Assembly (NCBI RefSeq): GCF_024713975.1
Contig: NC_091111.1
Coordinates: 17,985,501 to 18,049,500, forward strand
DNA length: 64,000 nucleotides
Origin: Paralichthys olivaceus
Taxonomy: Eukaryota; Chordata; Actinopteri; Pleuronectiformes; Paralichthyidae
Direction: 5' to 3'
Below are positions 45,005 to 58,391 of this stretch, piece after piece. Position numbers and translations under genes: made by a program. The first letter of the stretch is position 1. Each line of letters opens with the position of its first letter. Below the pieces are notes generated by a model. It was given only the letters and a program-made list of their open reading frames with translations. It did no database searches and was not told the DNA's origin.

Positions 45005-48000
45005 ATGGCCCCCGGTAGCCGGGCCGCCGCCGCCGCCGCCGCCGCCTCCGCCGCCTTGCTCGTCCTCTCGCTGCTCTGCCTGAGCCGCGCCTCCGTCTCC
45101 ACCGAGCACTTCTCCGCCCTGACGCTGTTCAACAACGAGCTCCACCGGCAGGGCTGCAGCTCGCTGTCCGAGTGGGAGGAGTACGCGTCCGACTGCGGTA
45201 AAGTGCCTCCGCATCGCCCGCCACCTCGACACGTCCTCCCCCCCCCAACCCCACCGGTACTACCGCGGAGGCTCGCCGGCTAGCTCATAGCCGGAGAGCT
45301 ACCGTTAGCTAGCTAGCTAGGCTAATAACAGCTAATGTCAACAAGCGGTGACGGAGCAGAGGAGATCCGCTCCTGCTGTCACCCCGCCGGAGGTTAAACT
45401 GGATTTTAAACCAACAATGGAGGTCAGAGAGTAGAGAGAGAGAGAGAGAGTATTTTAATGAGACTATAACGTTTATAACTTCTTCTCTGGAGAGGTGTGA
45501 ACCAGACTCCTGTCAAAAAACATGCAGTTTTAGTTCTGCATTCCCTGACAGCAAGTGTGTTGTTGTTAAAAAGATGGTGATGTGCTTCTGTTGTATTCTA
45601 CACTCACACACATATATATATATATACACACACACAGACACACACTCAGGTATTAGGATAACACCCTGCATAGGAATGTGATGCTCGTGCAGCAGTGTAG
45701 AATATATTCTAGTGCTGTTGAATTGTGTTGCATCATTCGGTCCCTCTCGTGTTCACACGTGATGCACTGACAGGTGTGTGTTACTGTTATTCAGCCTGTC
45801 AATGAGGAAAAGCTGCATGATAATAACTTCTCTGCTGCAAAGAACCCTCCCCCCTTCATGAAGTTTACAACATTCACTTGTTGTTATACAAATATAATGG
45901 AGAGGCTGCTGCTGGTTAAATTGTATGGTTATATTTGAGGATTAAGTTTAATGTGGTCACACACAAAAAAAATTATATCTGACCCCACATCCGTAAAAAT
46001 GAATCACCACCTCTCTAAAGCAGCCTCAGCAGAAACTGCAGCTACAACCCCAATGAAAGTGGGATTTATTGCAGGATTGCAATATTAGACTGCATTCATT
46101 TCTGCTTAGTGTTCCTAATAAACTGCCAACTGGGTATTCATTATGCACAGAGCTGTAGTTTCTGTTAAACTACAGTTTTTATGGCTCCCTGTCTCGTTGC
46201 AGTTTGGTAAAAGAGGACTGAGAGAATAGCAACTGGTTGTGCGGGCTGACGTCCTGCAGCTGATCTACTGCTCCGTGGTTGAATGAATGTGTGTTGAACT
46301 GCAGAGATATTCCGTTTTGTTAAAATTCCACAGCACTTCTACTTCTTGTATGTTTGCACCCAAGTGAAACATATGTTTGATAATCAGTTCATCTGCTTTT
46401 GTTGAGCAAAATGCTCAAACTAGCAGAGTCTCCAATGTGATTGTCTGCTGATACCATTCATCACATGTGATGTTAAACTAAATGTTGGGTTTTTGAAAGC
46501 CGGTAGAATAAATTCCACTGTAATAATGAAGAAATGACTGATGAACCGATGTCCTACGTTTTACCACAGATAAATTAAGAGACATGATGTTATGATGGCA
46601 GTAGTTTTCTCTGTGTTATGGTAAAATTAGTGCACCTCGCTGTCCATTAACCAAACTGGGAAAACCAGTTCTTTGACTGCCATTTGTTTTAAAACGTATT
46701 AATCTATTGTCATACATACAATGGTCTGAAATATGTAAAGATAGTTAAGGTTGTGTTGTGAACGTTTGTCTTTTAGAGTCATCAATTTTACAGTTAGAAG
46801 ACCCAGACTGTGAGGAGGGAAGCAACCCGCCCTGCGAGTCAGTCTTCTCTCTTAATGCAGAGAAAATCCTGGTGAGAACACACACACACACACAGACACA
46901 CACAGACACACACACACAGACACATGCAAATCAACAGACACCGTGTGTCGAAGATAGTTTAAAATAGTTTGAATCCAAGCTGAAAAATATTGCTTGACTG
47001 GTGGAAGTTTCAACTCTGCTGCACCTCAGACTTTCAGCATTTGTGGTTTTGTGTGATCAGGACTTTGTTGCACTTGTAGAAGCACTGGAGACCAAGTCAT
47101 ATAATATTTTTAAAGCCTGAAAGTGAATATTTTTTGGACGAAGTTGAAATTTGGACGCGCATGTGTGGAAAAGAGAAACAGACCTCTGACATTTGACTGA
47201 ATGCCAGTGGCTGATGATTTAGCTGCTGTTCCTTGTTCTGCTCGACCTATCTGATTATCTACACAAAATGCTGCCACAGCAACATTTGCACACACTTGCA
47301 TCCTGTTATGGTAAACACATTGCTCGGTGTCACCTTGAGAGATGCTGAAAGGCTCGTTTAAAAAACCTTTTATCTTGCAGAAATGTCCTTGATAGATGTT
47401 TTCATCCACTTCTCTGCTGGTGTCACTCGATTGTAACACTTTCAAAGAAACAGAAAACAGGTTTTAAGCGACTCCAGCCTTGAGACTTAGTGTTGTGATC
47501 TCGTAATCTTCTGTTCTTTCACTTTGTCAAAGTGACAGTTTTGTAGTTTCCTTCCTGTGCCGTCCCCTGAAGTTTCGTATATATATATTTTTTTCTCCAT
47601 CTCTTGCAGAACCAGGCCAAGTTGTTTATAGAGCAGAAGAAAATCCCCTTCCCCGTGGTTAACCACAACACAAATGAAGAACTTGGTAAGTTAGAAAGTT
47701 CATCGTACAGGATGTATCACAAACCAAAAATATTTCTGCAGAACTGAATGGTTTGGATTCATCATCATCTGTCCTCTCGTTGCAGCTATAGGCTACGTTT
47801 TGATCGGCAACGGTCTTTATGATGAAGCCATCAAACATTTCTCCCTCTTACTTCAGGTTTGTCTGCATCCAGTTAACTTACGACAACCGCCTTCTGCTAA
47901 TATTCACTTAAAATACACCTGTCAGGAAAGAAGGATGTTCCTTCATCACATATGGAAAAAACACTCAACTCTGCTTCTTTCAAATTAAAGACTGTTTATA

Positions 48001-51000
48001 AAGATGGACGACATGACAGGTCTAAACCACGTGTGTGGCTGGCTGTAGCATTAGAACTAAAATGTCAAAGCACGTGTCAAGTAAGCAAACAAATATGGTT
48101 TCTGTCATTTAAGATAGTCCTCATCAGTCTGAGATGTTTAATGTGATAAAAACCCAGTTGATGGGTTAAACCAATAATATTTTCTAAATGATTAATGTCT
48201 TTTTTTTACAGGGTGACCCGGAGCTGGTCAGTGCCATTTATGGGAGAGGGATAGCTTATGGAAAGAAAAGTCTGCAGGTGAGTTCAAATATAACTACACA
48301 GGAGAGCGAGGTATATTTTAGTTTCATTCATTTCTCTATGTTTTGCCACTTGGCTCTGTGTTTTATGGGCCTGTAATTTCTCTACATCTTCCCCCTCTGG
48401 AATGAAAATGAGCAACATAAATACAGAACGTTTACTTATCAAGCATTAAAATACAAATGAAATGTGCCGCATGAATTCAAGTCATTTACAGCGTCATAAA
48501 CTGAATGATTAGGTTGTAATTAAAGTCAAGTCAGTGAAGAGTTAGCTTCAAAAGAAAACACATAATTAAGGTGTTTTGATTATTCATATCAGTTGATTCA
48601 TATTTCACACGTCTTCATATTGTTTGATTTTAATTCATTTTCCTCTTCATGTTTAGTTTTGTGCCAAAACAGTCAAATCTAAAAACTGATTTAAACAATT
48701 CTACACATTTTCTGAAGCCCACAGCTTTATTCTGCAGACTAGGAAGTTTTATGTGAATGCATTTAGTTGTATTTGTCTCAGTAATGGAATCCTGAATTTT
48801 GGTGACAACAGCAGTTTCAGGCGAAAACCCACAATAACTCAGTGTGATATTCAATAAGAGCAAATTCAATCTGCCATGACTCTGCAGCTCTGGACGTGTT
48901 CCCCTGCAGAAACAAATGTTGATGGCTGTTTTTAGCCGTCGGTGCATTAAACATGTATATACACATAAACATTGTACCGATAAAATATAACTGACTTCGC
49001 TCTGTCCCTTTGCCAGGACATAAAGAATGCTGACTTGGCTTTGTACGAGCTCAACAGAGTCATCACGCTGGAGCCAAACTGGCCAGAAGTCTACGAACAG
49101 AGAGCAGAGGTAAGAGCCGAACCTGCTCAGAGGTTTCCAATAATCATAAAAAGGTACTCTAAACGCTCCGGTAGAGTTTTTAATTGACACAACACCCTTT
49201 ACAGTCTCCAGCTCTTGGCACCGATGGATCTAATGTTGCTGATAAAACCATTAAACTGGTTTCTGAGCTGTTTGTGACCTGAAATGGATCATTAAATACC
49301 AGAGTGTCCGATCAGGTTTATGTTTAGATGTCTAATCAGCTGCTCTATTCATAGCGGGATTTGCACAGACTGATATTATCTCTGATGTAAGTAGAGATTA
49401 TCAATGTTGTAAACAGCAGAAACTATGTTGCGTCATGTTTATGGATTGTGCGCAGCCTAAAGAGAAGAGGACGCTCTGAAGTCCAAGTCACCGTTGTTTC
49501 TCAGGGTTGAACGAGGGTTGATGGGTACTGTGGGCCAGAGGGGTACTGTGGGCCAGAGGGGTAGTGTGGGCCAGAGGGGTAGTGTGGGCCAGAGGGGTAG
49601 TGTGGGCCAGAGGGGTACTGTGGGCCAGAGGGGTACTGTGGGCCAGAGGTGTACTGTGGGCCAGAGGGGTACTGTGGGCCAGAGGTGTACTGTGGGCCAG
49701 GGCACGTAGGGATTTTAAAGGTGAGGAGGAAGGTTTTGTAAAGAATGCAGAAGTTGACAGGAAGCCAATGATGATGGATGAGGGGGTGGGGGTGATGTGC
49801 TGCCAGGGCTTCGTAAGGGTGAGAACCCTGGCAGCTGAGTGCTGGACATACTGGAGCCTGTCCACGTCCTTGGACATGACATTTAGTATTTACTTGGCTT
49901 CCGTTGTGTCTTTAGATCCTGTCTCCTCTGGGTCGTATCAGTGAGGCTCTGGGCGATCTGACCAAAGCCATCCAGCTGCAGCCGTCCGCTCGACTCTACA
50001 GACACAGAGGAACGCTGCTCTTCATTTCAGAGGTTTGGTGATTAAGCTCCCTCTATGTGCATGTTTGTGAACATTTGAGTGTGTGCGCTGACGCTGTGTT
50101 GCTCCTTCCCACCAGGACTACGTGGCAGCTATGGAGGACTTCCAGCAGTCTTTAGAGCTGAAGAAGAATCAGCCCATCGCCATGCTTTATAAGGGCCTCA
50201 CCTTCTTCCACAGAGGCATGCTCAAGGTGAGTTCTTCTTTTGAGCCACTTGGAATATTTATTTTTATGCTTTGATTATTCATTAATGTTTAAACATTTGT
50301 TTTTGCCAACTTAAAGTGCAAAATGACTGGAAATGTTTCCCTTAGAGGCCTTTCTTAACTCTTAACTACAGTACGGACACAAATCTTCATGGAAATCCAT
50401 TTAAAAAAGAGAACAATTGAAAGGAGTTTTCTTGAGTAAGATAAACAGATTGTTGTTCACGATCAGTTATGAGATGGACGAAGCAGAAGCTCATTGTGTT
50501 GCTTGCATGCTCCGTGTTCTACTTTCTGAGTCTGGGTTTTGAACCTGATTTTCACAAATGACCACATCGTGCAGTCTGTTCTGCAAAATGTCTGAACGAC
50601 CCGCTGAGTCACAACTTACGCTCTTGATGTTCCTTATTGCAGTTTCCTTTTTTTGTTGGCAGTGTGTGAAAGGTTGCTGTGTTTTCTCTCATCAGGAAGC
50701 TATCGAGACTTTCAAAGAGGCACTGAAGTTCAAGCCTGACTTCATAGATGCATATAAGAGCCTAGGTCAGGCGTACAGGTACAGCAGCGCTATTGTTTCT
50801 GGATTTCAAACTTGTATGGAAAAATTCAGTTTGTCCTTTTTATTCCGGGATATGAGAGTCACACCTTTCATGCTTTACTTACCAGCTCTTTTGGTGTCTT
50901 CTTCCTCTTTTCAGAGAGCTGGGTGATTTTGAGTCAGCTATGGAGAGTTTCCAGAAAGCTCTCATGTTGAACCAGAACCACATCCAGTCTCTCCAGCTCC

Positions 51001-54000
51001 GAGGCATGATGCTCTACCACCACGGCTCCCTGCAGGAGGCCATAGGCAACTTCAAGGTAGAGGAGTTCACAAGATTCATCCAAACTGCACTTTGAGCCGC
51101 AGGAATAAACTCCAGCTTCAGCAACAGATGCACAGTTCACTCCTCGTGTCCTCTTGTTCGGTCTTTCCTCAGAGGTGTCTTCAGTTGGAGCCCTATAACG
51201 AGGTGTGCCAGTACATGAAGGGGTTGAGCCACGTGGCCATGGGGCAGTTCTACGAGGGGATCAAAGCTCAGACTAAAGTCATGTTGAACGATCCTCTGCT
51301 GGGACAGAAGGCCAGCTCTGAATACCTCAAAGTGAAGTACCTCAGAGGTGGGTGTTTCCCCTCACGCTATATATTCAGTTTAGCAGAGTTTATGTTTAGT
51401 GTATTCAAACGGTCAGTGATGATGAACAAGTCTTCTGACTGAAACAAATCCCTGGTGGTTGTTATTTTAGGTGATGTCTTATATTCTCTCTCTGCTTTGC
51501 TTTTCGTTTTGTTTTTCTGCCAGAGTACTCTCGCTACCTGCACTCCCACCTGGACATCCCAGTAGCGGAATACAACGTGGACCAGGATTTACCAGGAAAC
51601 TTCAAGAATCACTGGGCCAAGAACCTGCCTTTTCTAATAGAAGACTATGAAGAGCAGCCCGGCCTGCAGCCACATATCAAGTAGGTCACACACTGGTTTT
51701 TATTCCTTGTCCCTGTTAACGTAGCCCTGAGATCAAAACGCAAACGAAACCACACACAGGGAAGATTGGTTGGTTTTATTTGAAGATCTTACAGGTTGCC
51801 CTTCGCTTCACCTCCAGCTCGTCTTCTGTAGGAAATCTGGTTCCATCACCACCCAAATATCTTGAGCTGCAGTTGGAAGCAATTTTTCTGAGCTCAGAGC
51901 TGAGGCAGTCAGAGTCTAGTGGTTGAAAGCAAACACCTGCGGTCTTTCCTCATGACATTAATGCCCAAGTGTTTTTATGCCTCTGTCAGCAAAATGAAAA
52001 TAGTTTCTTTGGTCTCATAAAGACGTTTCAGAGGTTTGACAGGTAGCCGCAGTAGAAGTAAAATCTGCTCACTTCTCGTATAAGCTTTGATGAAGTTCAT
52101 CCTCTGTGTCATCCTCTCCTCTCTGTGGTTTGCAGGGACGTGCTGCCGCAGAACTTCGACAGCTACAGCAGCGAAGTTCAGAAACTGATATGCACGGCCG
52201 ACCATCTGGGGGCGCTAATGCAATATGACACTCCTGGTTTCCTACCGAACAGGAGAATACACAGAGGTGCCGGTGACAAACGCTGCCGCTCATAAAGATC
52301 ATTTAGGTGTAAATAACGGGGGTAAATAAATAATGTACATCTCTTTTTCAGCCATGGGTTTAGCAACGCTGGAGGTCATGCAGGCCATGCATCGAACATG
52401 GAGCAACTCCAAAGTGCGAGTCAACGGCAAGACCAGGCAAATGCAGTGGAGAGACATGTTTGATATAGCTGTTAAATGGAGAAGGTGAGATAACAACTAA
52501 AAACAAAACTATTCAAAGGGCAAATTACTTTAAATAAAGATGTGGCGTAATAAACTTTATAGACTGATGTAATTTGACAGTTTAATACGGTGACGACAGA
52601 TATTTTACTGACCAAAGAAAGACATTTTAGTTTTAAATTACTGTTAAAGTAGTAGTGCTGCTGTGGTTTGGAAGGATTGACTATTACCAAAACACATAAA
52701 AATGTGAGTCTACGTATTCCAGGAGACGTTCAGGAGCAACTGTTGAATCGTAATTGTCTCCGGGAAATTAACCTTAAAACCCAAAAGATTTAGGGATGAA
52801 GACAAATGTTCAATATATGAGTCTTCCATAAAAATGATAGATCATTCTAGATTTCAGCCATTTTCACGATATGATCATAGAAAATAACAAAGGAAACCTT
52901 TTAGTTATTGAATTTCACCGTTGGCAAACTAAACAGGTTTCTCTGTGTGTGCTCGTAGGATCGCTGATCCAGACCAGCCTGTTTTGTGGTTAGACCAGAT
53001 GCCTGCCAGGAGTCTCAGCCGAGGCTTCAACAATCACATCAACCTCATCAGGTAACGAGCTGATCCCCCCCGAGGATGTGCTCAGACTCTCATGAGTCCC
53101 TCGTGTGACTTGAATTTCCTCGTGTCCTCGACCTTTGGGTTCATCTCATCGGTTTAGCCCCAAAAATTTGTGTTTAAAATTCCAATTTTCACTTCCTGTG
53201 GTCTTGTTCCTGACATGTTGACTCCTGCCACCATGTTGACATGCCTTTTGATCTTTCTTCTCTTTCCTCAGGGGACAGATTATCAACATCCGATACCTGG
53301 CTTACTTTGACAACATCCTGGACTTTATCAAAGACAGAATACTGGTGTACCACGGGTGAACTACAGCTAAACCTCTTTCCTTTCATTCACTGACAAACTG
53401 CCGTTGTGTTAATACGCTCGCCACTTCCTACAAGGGAGCATCATGTAAATTACTCTGGGCTGTTTTCATTTCACAGGAAAGTGTTGAGGAAGTATGTGAA
53501 TGTTTTTATATCTGTTTTTTCAGCGTCTTTGTGACAAATATGTGTTAATAATGTCTCACAGGGCGTACAACCCCAGAGGTTTACTAGAAGTCCGACAGGC
53601 TCTTGAAAATGTCAACAAAGTAGAAGATCTTCTGCCCATAATGAAGGTAAAGAGGAGGGAAATACAGGAACAAAAGTAATGTTGGAGCAAATTAACCGAA
53701 GATGCAGTAGATTTAGTCTCAAATTTATATTTAATATATTGCAAAACATCATCGTTCAGCATCAAAAACCCAGGAAGGTTATGTGTGTGTGTGTTTTTTG
53801 TGTTTATTTTCTGAAGCAGTTCAACAGTAAAACCAGAGATGGCTTCACAGTCAACTCCAAGGTTCCGAGCATGAAGGATGCTGGGAAAGAGTACGATGGT
53901 TTTACCATCACCATCACCGGAGACAGGCAAGATTTTTTTTTTTTTTCATTTTATAGTTTTATACACTCGCTTCATCACGCTGAAGAAAATCTGTTGAAAT

Positions 54001-55660
54001 TAAAATGATCAGTGCAGCAGACAACTTCAGAAACTACATTGAATCTACTGGGTCCAGATTTTAAATCGATCCTGAACCAAATTTCAGATCTAATTTAGAT
54101 TTTATTCGTTTTTTTTCTCTTCTGTTGTGCTGAAGATTTCCAGTTAATTTGGATCATAACGACTGAAGAAGCTGAAGTGACGTCTGATTAGTTAAATTCT
54201 TGCCCTGTGTATTGTTTTCTGTGTTTCAGGGTGGGCAACATGTTGTTCTCAGTGGAGACGCAGACGACAGAAGAGCGAACCCAGCAGTACCAGTCAGAGA
54301 TCGAGTCCATCTATAAAGACCTCACAGCCAAAGGAAAAGCGTTAATGCTCTCCACAGAACTGGGGGTAAGATTTAACCTGGATTCTTTTTCCCAAGTTTT
54401 TATCTTCCTGTAAATTAAGAATGTTTAAAATTTGGTTCTGTTTCTGTCAAACAAGTAATTGTAAGATGTCATGTTGACGTTTTAGAAAAAAGAGTCTGTC
54501 TCTTCTCTGTTTCTCCATTTTATGACATTTCATGAACAAAAAGGGGGAAAAAATATTTATTTGAAAGTTTTTCCACCTCTGGTTTCTTCTCCTCTGCAGG
54601 GATATCACAGATTTCAGTTCTCTAGACAGGAAATTAATTCTTTGAGCAGAATGTATTCATCTTTTTACACGTTCATGTCTCACCTCAGTGAGTATCAGAG
54701 AAATTTTATCACACCCTTATAGAAATGAGAAATCAACACTGCTGGGAATCAACCCGTCCCCTGTTCCTGCTATTATCTCATTTACACAGATAACACAACA
54801 CTTCTCCTGTTGTAACTACAGGACATAGATATTCACTCTGAAACTGATACCTGCAACAAAACAAACGTTCATCTCGTCTCGTTCTGTCTGCAGCCCTGAG
54901 TGTGTGTCTGGATAAAGTGTAAATGAAGGAGACGTGTCTGTAGAAACAGTTTGTCTGTACAGCTGACTCTGATTTGTTCTGTCAGGATGCAGACGCCTTG
55001 TGTAACCTCATCCTCTCCTTGGTTTATTACTTCTGCAACCTCATGCCCCTCTCCAGAGGATCCAGGTAAATTCTGTTGAAACAGCTTTAAATAAACGACG
55101 AGGGACGGTGAGTTGATGCGTCTCCGTGATGTGTGTGTGTGTCCTCAGCGTGGTGGCGTACTCAGTTGTGATGGGGGCGCTGATGGCCAGCGGGAAAGAG
55201 GTCGTCGGTAGGATCCCTAAAGGAAAGGTAACGATGAAGCCCCTTCACATTCGTGTCGGTTCTCATGTCTGAGTCTTCTGAACCGTTTGGGTTGGGTTCG
55301 TTTCAGCTGGTGGATTTTGAAGCTATGACCACACCCAGTCCAGAGAGCTTCAGTAAAACAGCAAAGATCTGGATGAATCTTAAAAGGTGGGGAGTTCTTC
55401 TTCAAACCTTTCCTTTACTTTCCTTTCCTTTCCTTATTTTTCCTTTCCTTGACTTACCTTACCTTAACTTCACAACTTTACCTTTCCTTTCCTCTCCTTA
55501 TCCTTCCTTTCCTTGTCTCACCTCACATCTCTTCTTCCTCCTCAGTTTACCGAGCTGGTACCAGAGTCTTCCATCCGTGGCAGAGACGTTCCCGTCGACC
55601 AGAACGATGATCGAGGTTCTAAACACAGACTCGTCTTCACACTGTCCAAAGAAGTCTTAA
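45005..55660 (+). CDS. ttc13: TTC13, tetratricopeptide repeat protein 13
   Basis: Function is not established; the family has an N-terminal signal-like segment and TPR repeats. Twenty-three exons, in frame, 834 residues (human 860): 45005-45197, 46777-46871, 47610-47685, 47786-47856, 48212-48277, 49017-49109, 49916-50032, 50116-50226, 50696-50778, 50915-51056, 51173-51347, 51524-51680, 52136-52266, 52352-52484, 52959-53051, 53272-53355, 53562-53646, 53817-53926, 54230-54365, 54986-55065, 55149-55227, 55307-55386, 55546-55660. The ATG at 45005 was preferred over 44996 for its better context (A at -3, G at +4) and its match to human MAP. A poly-Ala signal-like stretch leads exon 1. TPR units fill about residues 122-407 (AIQLQPSARLYRHRG; ELKKNQPIAMLYKGL; CLQLEPYNEVCQYMKG). 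The C-terminal part keeps WAKNLPFLIEDYEEQPGLQP, MQWRDMFDIAVKWRRIADPD and EYDGFTITITGD. Exon 18 uses a GC donor. Confidence 0.96.
46872..46925 (+). repeat. CA-rich microsatellite next to ttc13 exon 2 donor
   Basis: (CA)n with CAGA interruptions starts eight bases after the exon 2 splice donor (GTGAGAACACACAC). It is a second case in this window of a CA tract abutting a donor. Confidence 0.7.
47993..48145 (+). mobile_element. MITE-family copy, left end kept, in ttc13 intron 4
   Basis: TGTTTATAAAGATGGACGAC is the same terminal sequence as the element at 35641-35850, followed by CGTGTGTGGCTGGCTGTAGC and AAATATGGTTTCTGTCATTT, shared with 42021-42165. The right terminal repeat is missing. Confidence 0.55.
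49523..49699 (+). repeat. 18-bp minisatellite, about ten units, in ttc13 intron 6
   Basis: The unit is GGGTACTGTGGGCCAGAG. Three variants are seen: TACT, TAGT (units 3 to 5 in a block) and GTGTACT. Because 18 is a multiple of three, frames stay open on both strands (WARGV and LAHST style repeats), which are not genes. The flank to about 49880 (CAGGAAGCCAATGATGATGG; GTGAGAACCCTGGCAGCTGA; TGGACATACTGGAGCCTGTC) looks like part of an interspersed fish repeat. Confidence 0.85.
53927..54229 (+). other. ttc13: ttc13 intron 18, GC-AG type
   Basis: Exon 18 ends GGAGACAG and the intron begins GCAAGA; exon 19 follows GTGTTTCAG. Only this border keeps the frame and the conserved residues (GDR-VGN; human GDK-VGN). 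No GT lies nearby that would do. The strong AG|GCAAG context is what GC donors need. Confidence 0.85.
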
Positions 55661-57865
55661 CGACTTCTGGAGGCGGGTCTGTTCGCTAAAGTCTTAAAGA
55701 TAGAGCTTCTACACTGGGCAGAACAACGTGACTTTTATTTCTTCCTCAACCCAAACTGAACCGGACTCAAATCAACTCGGCTTTAATGATTATTATTTGA
55801 ATTTTAAAAAAGAAGATCAGACCATTATTTGTTTTTTCCAATTAAAACTTTGATTAGTTTAATTTCCAAACACACTCCTGCTTTGTTCTCTGTCATCTTC
55901 CCTTCAACGCTTCTTCGCACACGACTCCTAACATCGCAGCTGGGAAGTTTTTTTTTTCAAATTTGCTTTAATTCTATTTAAATCACCACCACAGTCAACA
56001 GCAAAGAGCCACAGTTAGTGAGACCTTTCTTTAATTGGATAATTAGATCTCGAGCAGGAAGGAACAAATACTACCAAGTCCACCCAAATATGACAGAATC
56101 CAAAACGTGGTTTTCTGTTGAAGCTTCTCGGATCCACGCTGATTTATTTCTAAGTATATATTTTCATAAAGTTTAATAGCGGATCAGTTTTAACGAGAAC
56201 TGAATATTTGGCGTCTTTCACAACGATACTTTGAGTTGGTCTTTGTGTTTCCAGACTGAGAAATGACAGAGAGCATTGAAGCAGGATGTGTCCGTTAGTT
56301 TGGCTGAAACCTGATTCTCTCTCTCTCGCTCTCTCTCCCTCTCGCTCTCTCTCTCTCTCGCTCGCTCGCTCTCTCTCTCTCGGCCTGACGCTCAAACACC
56401 CAAAGCACAAAACTCATCAGCACGAACAATCTGTCATCGCACAGACAAAATCCCTAGTTTTAGTTCACCACGAATGTTGAATTTTCATCTTCATGTCTGG
56501 TTATTTAAGTTTTGAATCGACGCTGTTACGTATTAAAGTTTTTTTTAATTTAACGTTGAAGATCGTAATTGGCACTTTAAACTTCTGCCTCTTCAAACCG
56601 CTGCTGTGCTCCAGCCTGTCAGCAGAGAAGGAGCTGAGGGATTTTCAAGAGACAAGAAACAAAACCTCGGCGGTTGAATTCCACTGTGGATCCTCGTAGC
56701 TAGTGTCTCTTCTTAGTTTGTTTTCTCAACGCTCGCAGTGGAAGTGTCACTTCTCTTTTCTTGGGCTGAACTTCTGGTTTCTTTTACTGTGACCAGTGAC
56801 GGGTTGGTACAAAGAAGAGTTTCTGAACTGAAGCAAGAGTGACAGTCAGAGATTTTAGAGAAAGTTCGGAGATATTGACAAACGAGACAATCAATCAATT
56901 TATAATTCATAATTAACTTGAAAAAGAAAATAACCATTGATTTTTATTAAATTCTATATTACCTTTAAAATATAATGAGCAACGATTGATCCTCCAGTAG
57001 AAGCCACAAAATAAGAGCTCCTGAATGTTCCCTGACTTCTCTGACTGGTTTATCTTGTTGAGGATTAATTAAAAGTGAAATAGAAAAGCACACAGCAACT
57101 GTTATTTCCTTTGCGATCATTCCTTAAACCTGCTTTGAAAGACATCTCAACAAGCTCACAGATATCTAACTCACTGGATTTTTATAGTTTTCATGGAATT
57201 ACACTGATGTTTTATGAAAATGTGTTTAAATCTGGAAAACTCGTGTGAGGGAAGATGTGACGTGCAGTAACCTCATGAAACTGAACGCTGAAGGGTCTGA
57301 GGCTACGTGTGCGGCTGCTGTCGGATATTTGAACGACTCGTCAATCTGAGTTTAAGCACAAGGAGAAAAGTGCTCATTTCAAAGTATTGAGTCCCTCGAA
57401 CAAATTTCATTTCCTTCTTATTTAAACGTTTATGATGAAGAGGCCTTTAACATATCACTGAATGTCCAGTTTGTTGATCTTCTCATTCGATCTTTTTCAT
57501 TTTCCTGCATCACTGACAGTGAATGGCTGACACTGGTTTTGCTTTGTGTCACTTTTCTTTTTCACATCAACGATTGTTCTGATGGGTTTTAATGTTTATC
57601 TGTTTTTGCACTGGCTGCTCCAGTCACGAGTCGCTGCAGGGACGAGTGCACGACCTGAAATCTTGAAGCCTAAAACTGGAAGGAGGGAATTTCTTTTTAA
57701 ATGAATGAGTGAACGAATGTTTTAGTCAATAAAACTGGTTGACAACTTTATCAGCTACTCTTGTCGTCTTTGGGAAACATTTCTGTGTGTGTCTCTCTCT
57801 CTCTCTCTGAGTGTGTGTATAACTTTTTATAACTTTTTAGTATTTTTGTACTCGTATGTTTGCAC

Positions 57866-58025
57866 AGTGAAGGAGCGGCTCTATAATTATATTATACACC
57901 CTGCTCAATGACAATAAAGGCATTATTCTTCCTGAACCAGATCAACCAGACGGAGTGTTGACATCTAATCCCTGTCACGCTTCTCTCCGACACAATAACG
58001 TTTCACTAATCAGCTTTGTGACGTT
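57866..58025 (+). repeat. direct repeat A flanking selenoprotein L exon 1 (left copy)
   Basis: CAGTGAAGGAGCGGCTCTAT, ACACCCTGCTCAATGACAAT, GTGTTGACATCTAATCCCTG and TTCACTAATCAGCTTT match, with small changes and in the same order, the block at 59218-59385. The two copies are about 1.35 kb apart and in direct orientation. Confidence 0.85.
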
Positions 58026-58260
58026 TGAATTTTCCTCCGGGGATTAATAAAAGATTTCTGATTCTGATTATTCTCATATAGATGTATTTTTGTATGTGTG
58101 TGTGTTTATATAGAACTATGTGTGCATGTGTATGAGTTTATATTAATATAAAGTATATATACACTTATATGTTTATAGATAATTTACATATAAAGTGTAT
58201 AAATACGTTAATGTCTGTTTAAGTAATTATGCATGTTTATTTAAATATTCATTGAAAAAA

Positions 58261-58391
58261 AAAAATCTGCTGACGCGCATGCGCCTCATACACACGCACG
58301 TCTCTTCCGTGATGTCGTCCTGTGAACGCGCCTGAGTCTCGTGCTGCAGTATAATAAACGAGCTGCAGCAGAATACCCTGTGGACGTGAAC
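58261..58391 (+). promoter_or_regulatory. selenol: selenoprotein L promoter with NRF1 palindrome
   Basis: GCGCATGCGC at 58275-58284 is the perfect NRF1 palindrome, 108 bp upstream of the ATG. The start context is GAACATGG (A at -3, G at +4), a strong one. An A-run precedes it. The transcription start is not visible. Confidence 0.5.

Larger units (their letters stand above)
55661..58391. other. ttc13 3' UTR and spacer to selenoprotein L
   Basis: The 3' UTR of ttc13 may end near ATTAAA at about 55843. The spacer has a long CT tract (56318-56380), a CT/GT tract near 57786-57812, AT-rich text at 58080-58250 and the first copy of a duplicated block (57866-58025). A LINE-like tail (CCTCCGGGGATTAATAAAAG, about 58036-58055) follows it. 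No gene is seen. Confidence 0.5.

Noticed and set aside
49457-49944. Repeated-peptide frames (WPTVPL, LAHST, WARGV types)
   Set aside because: Products of the 18-bp minisatellite in ttc13 intron 6, a multiple of three in length.
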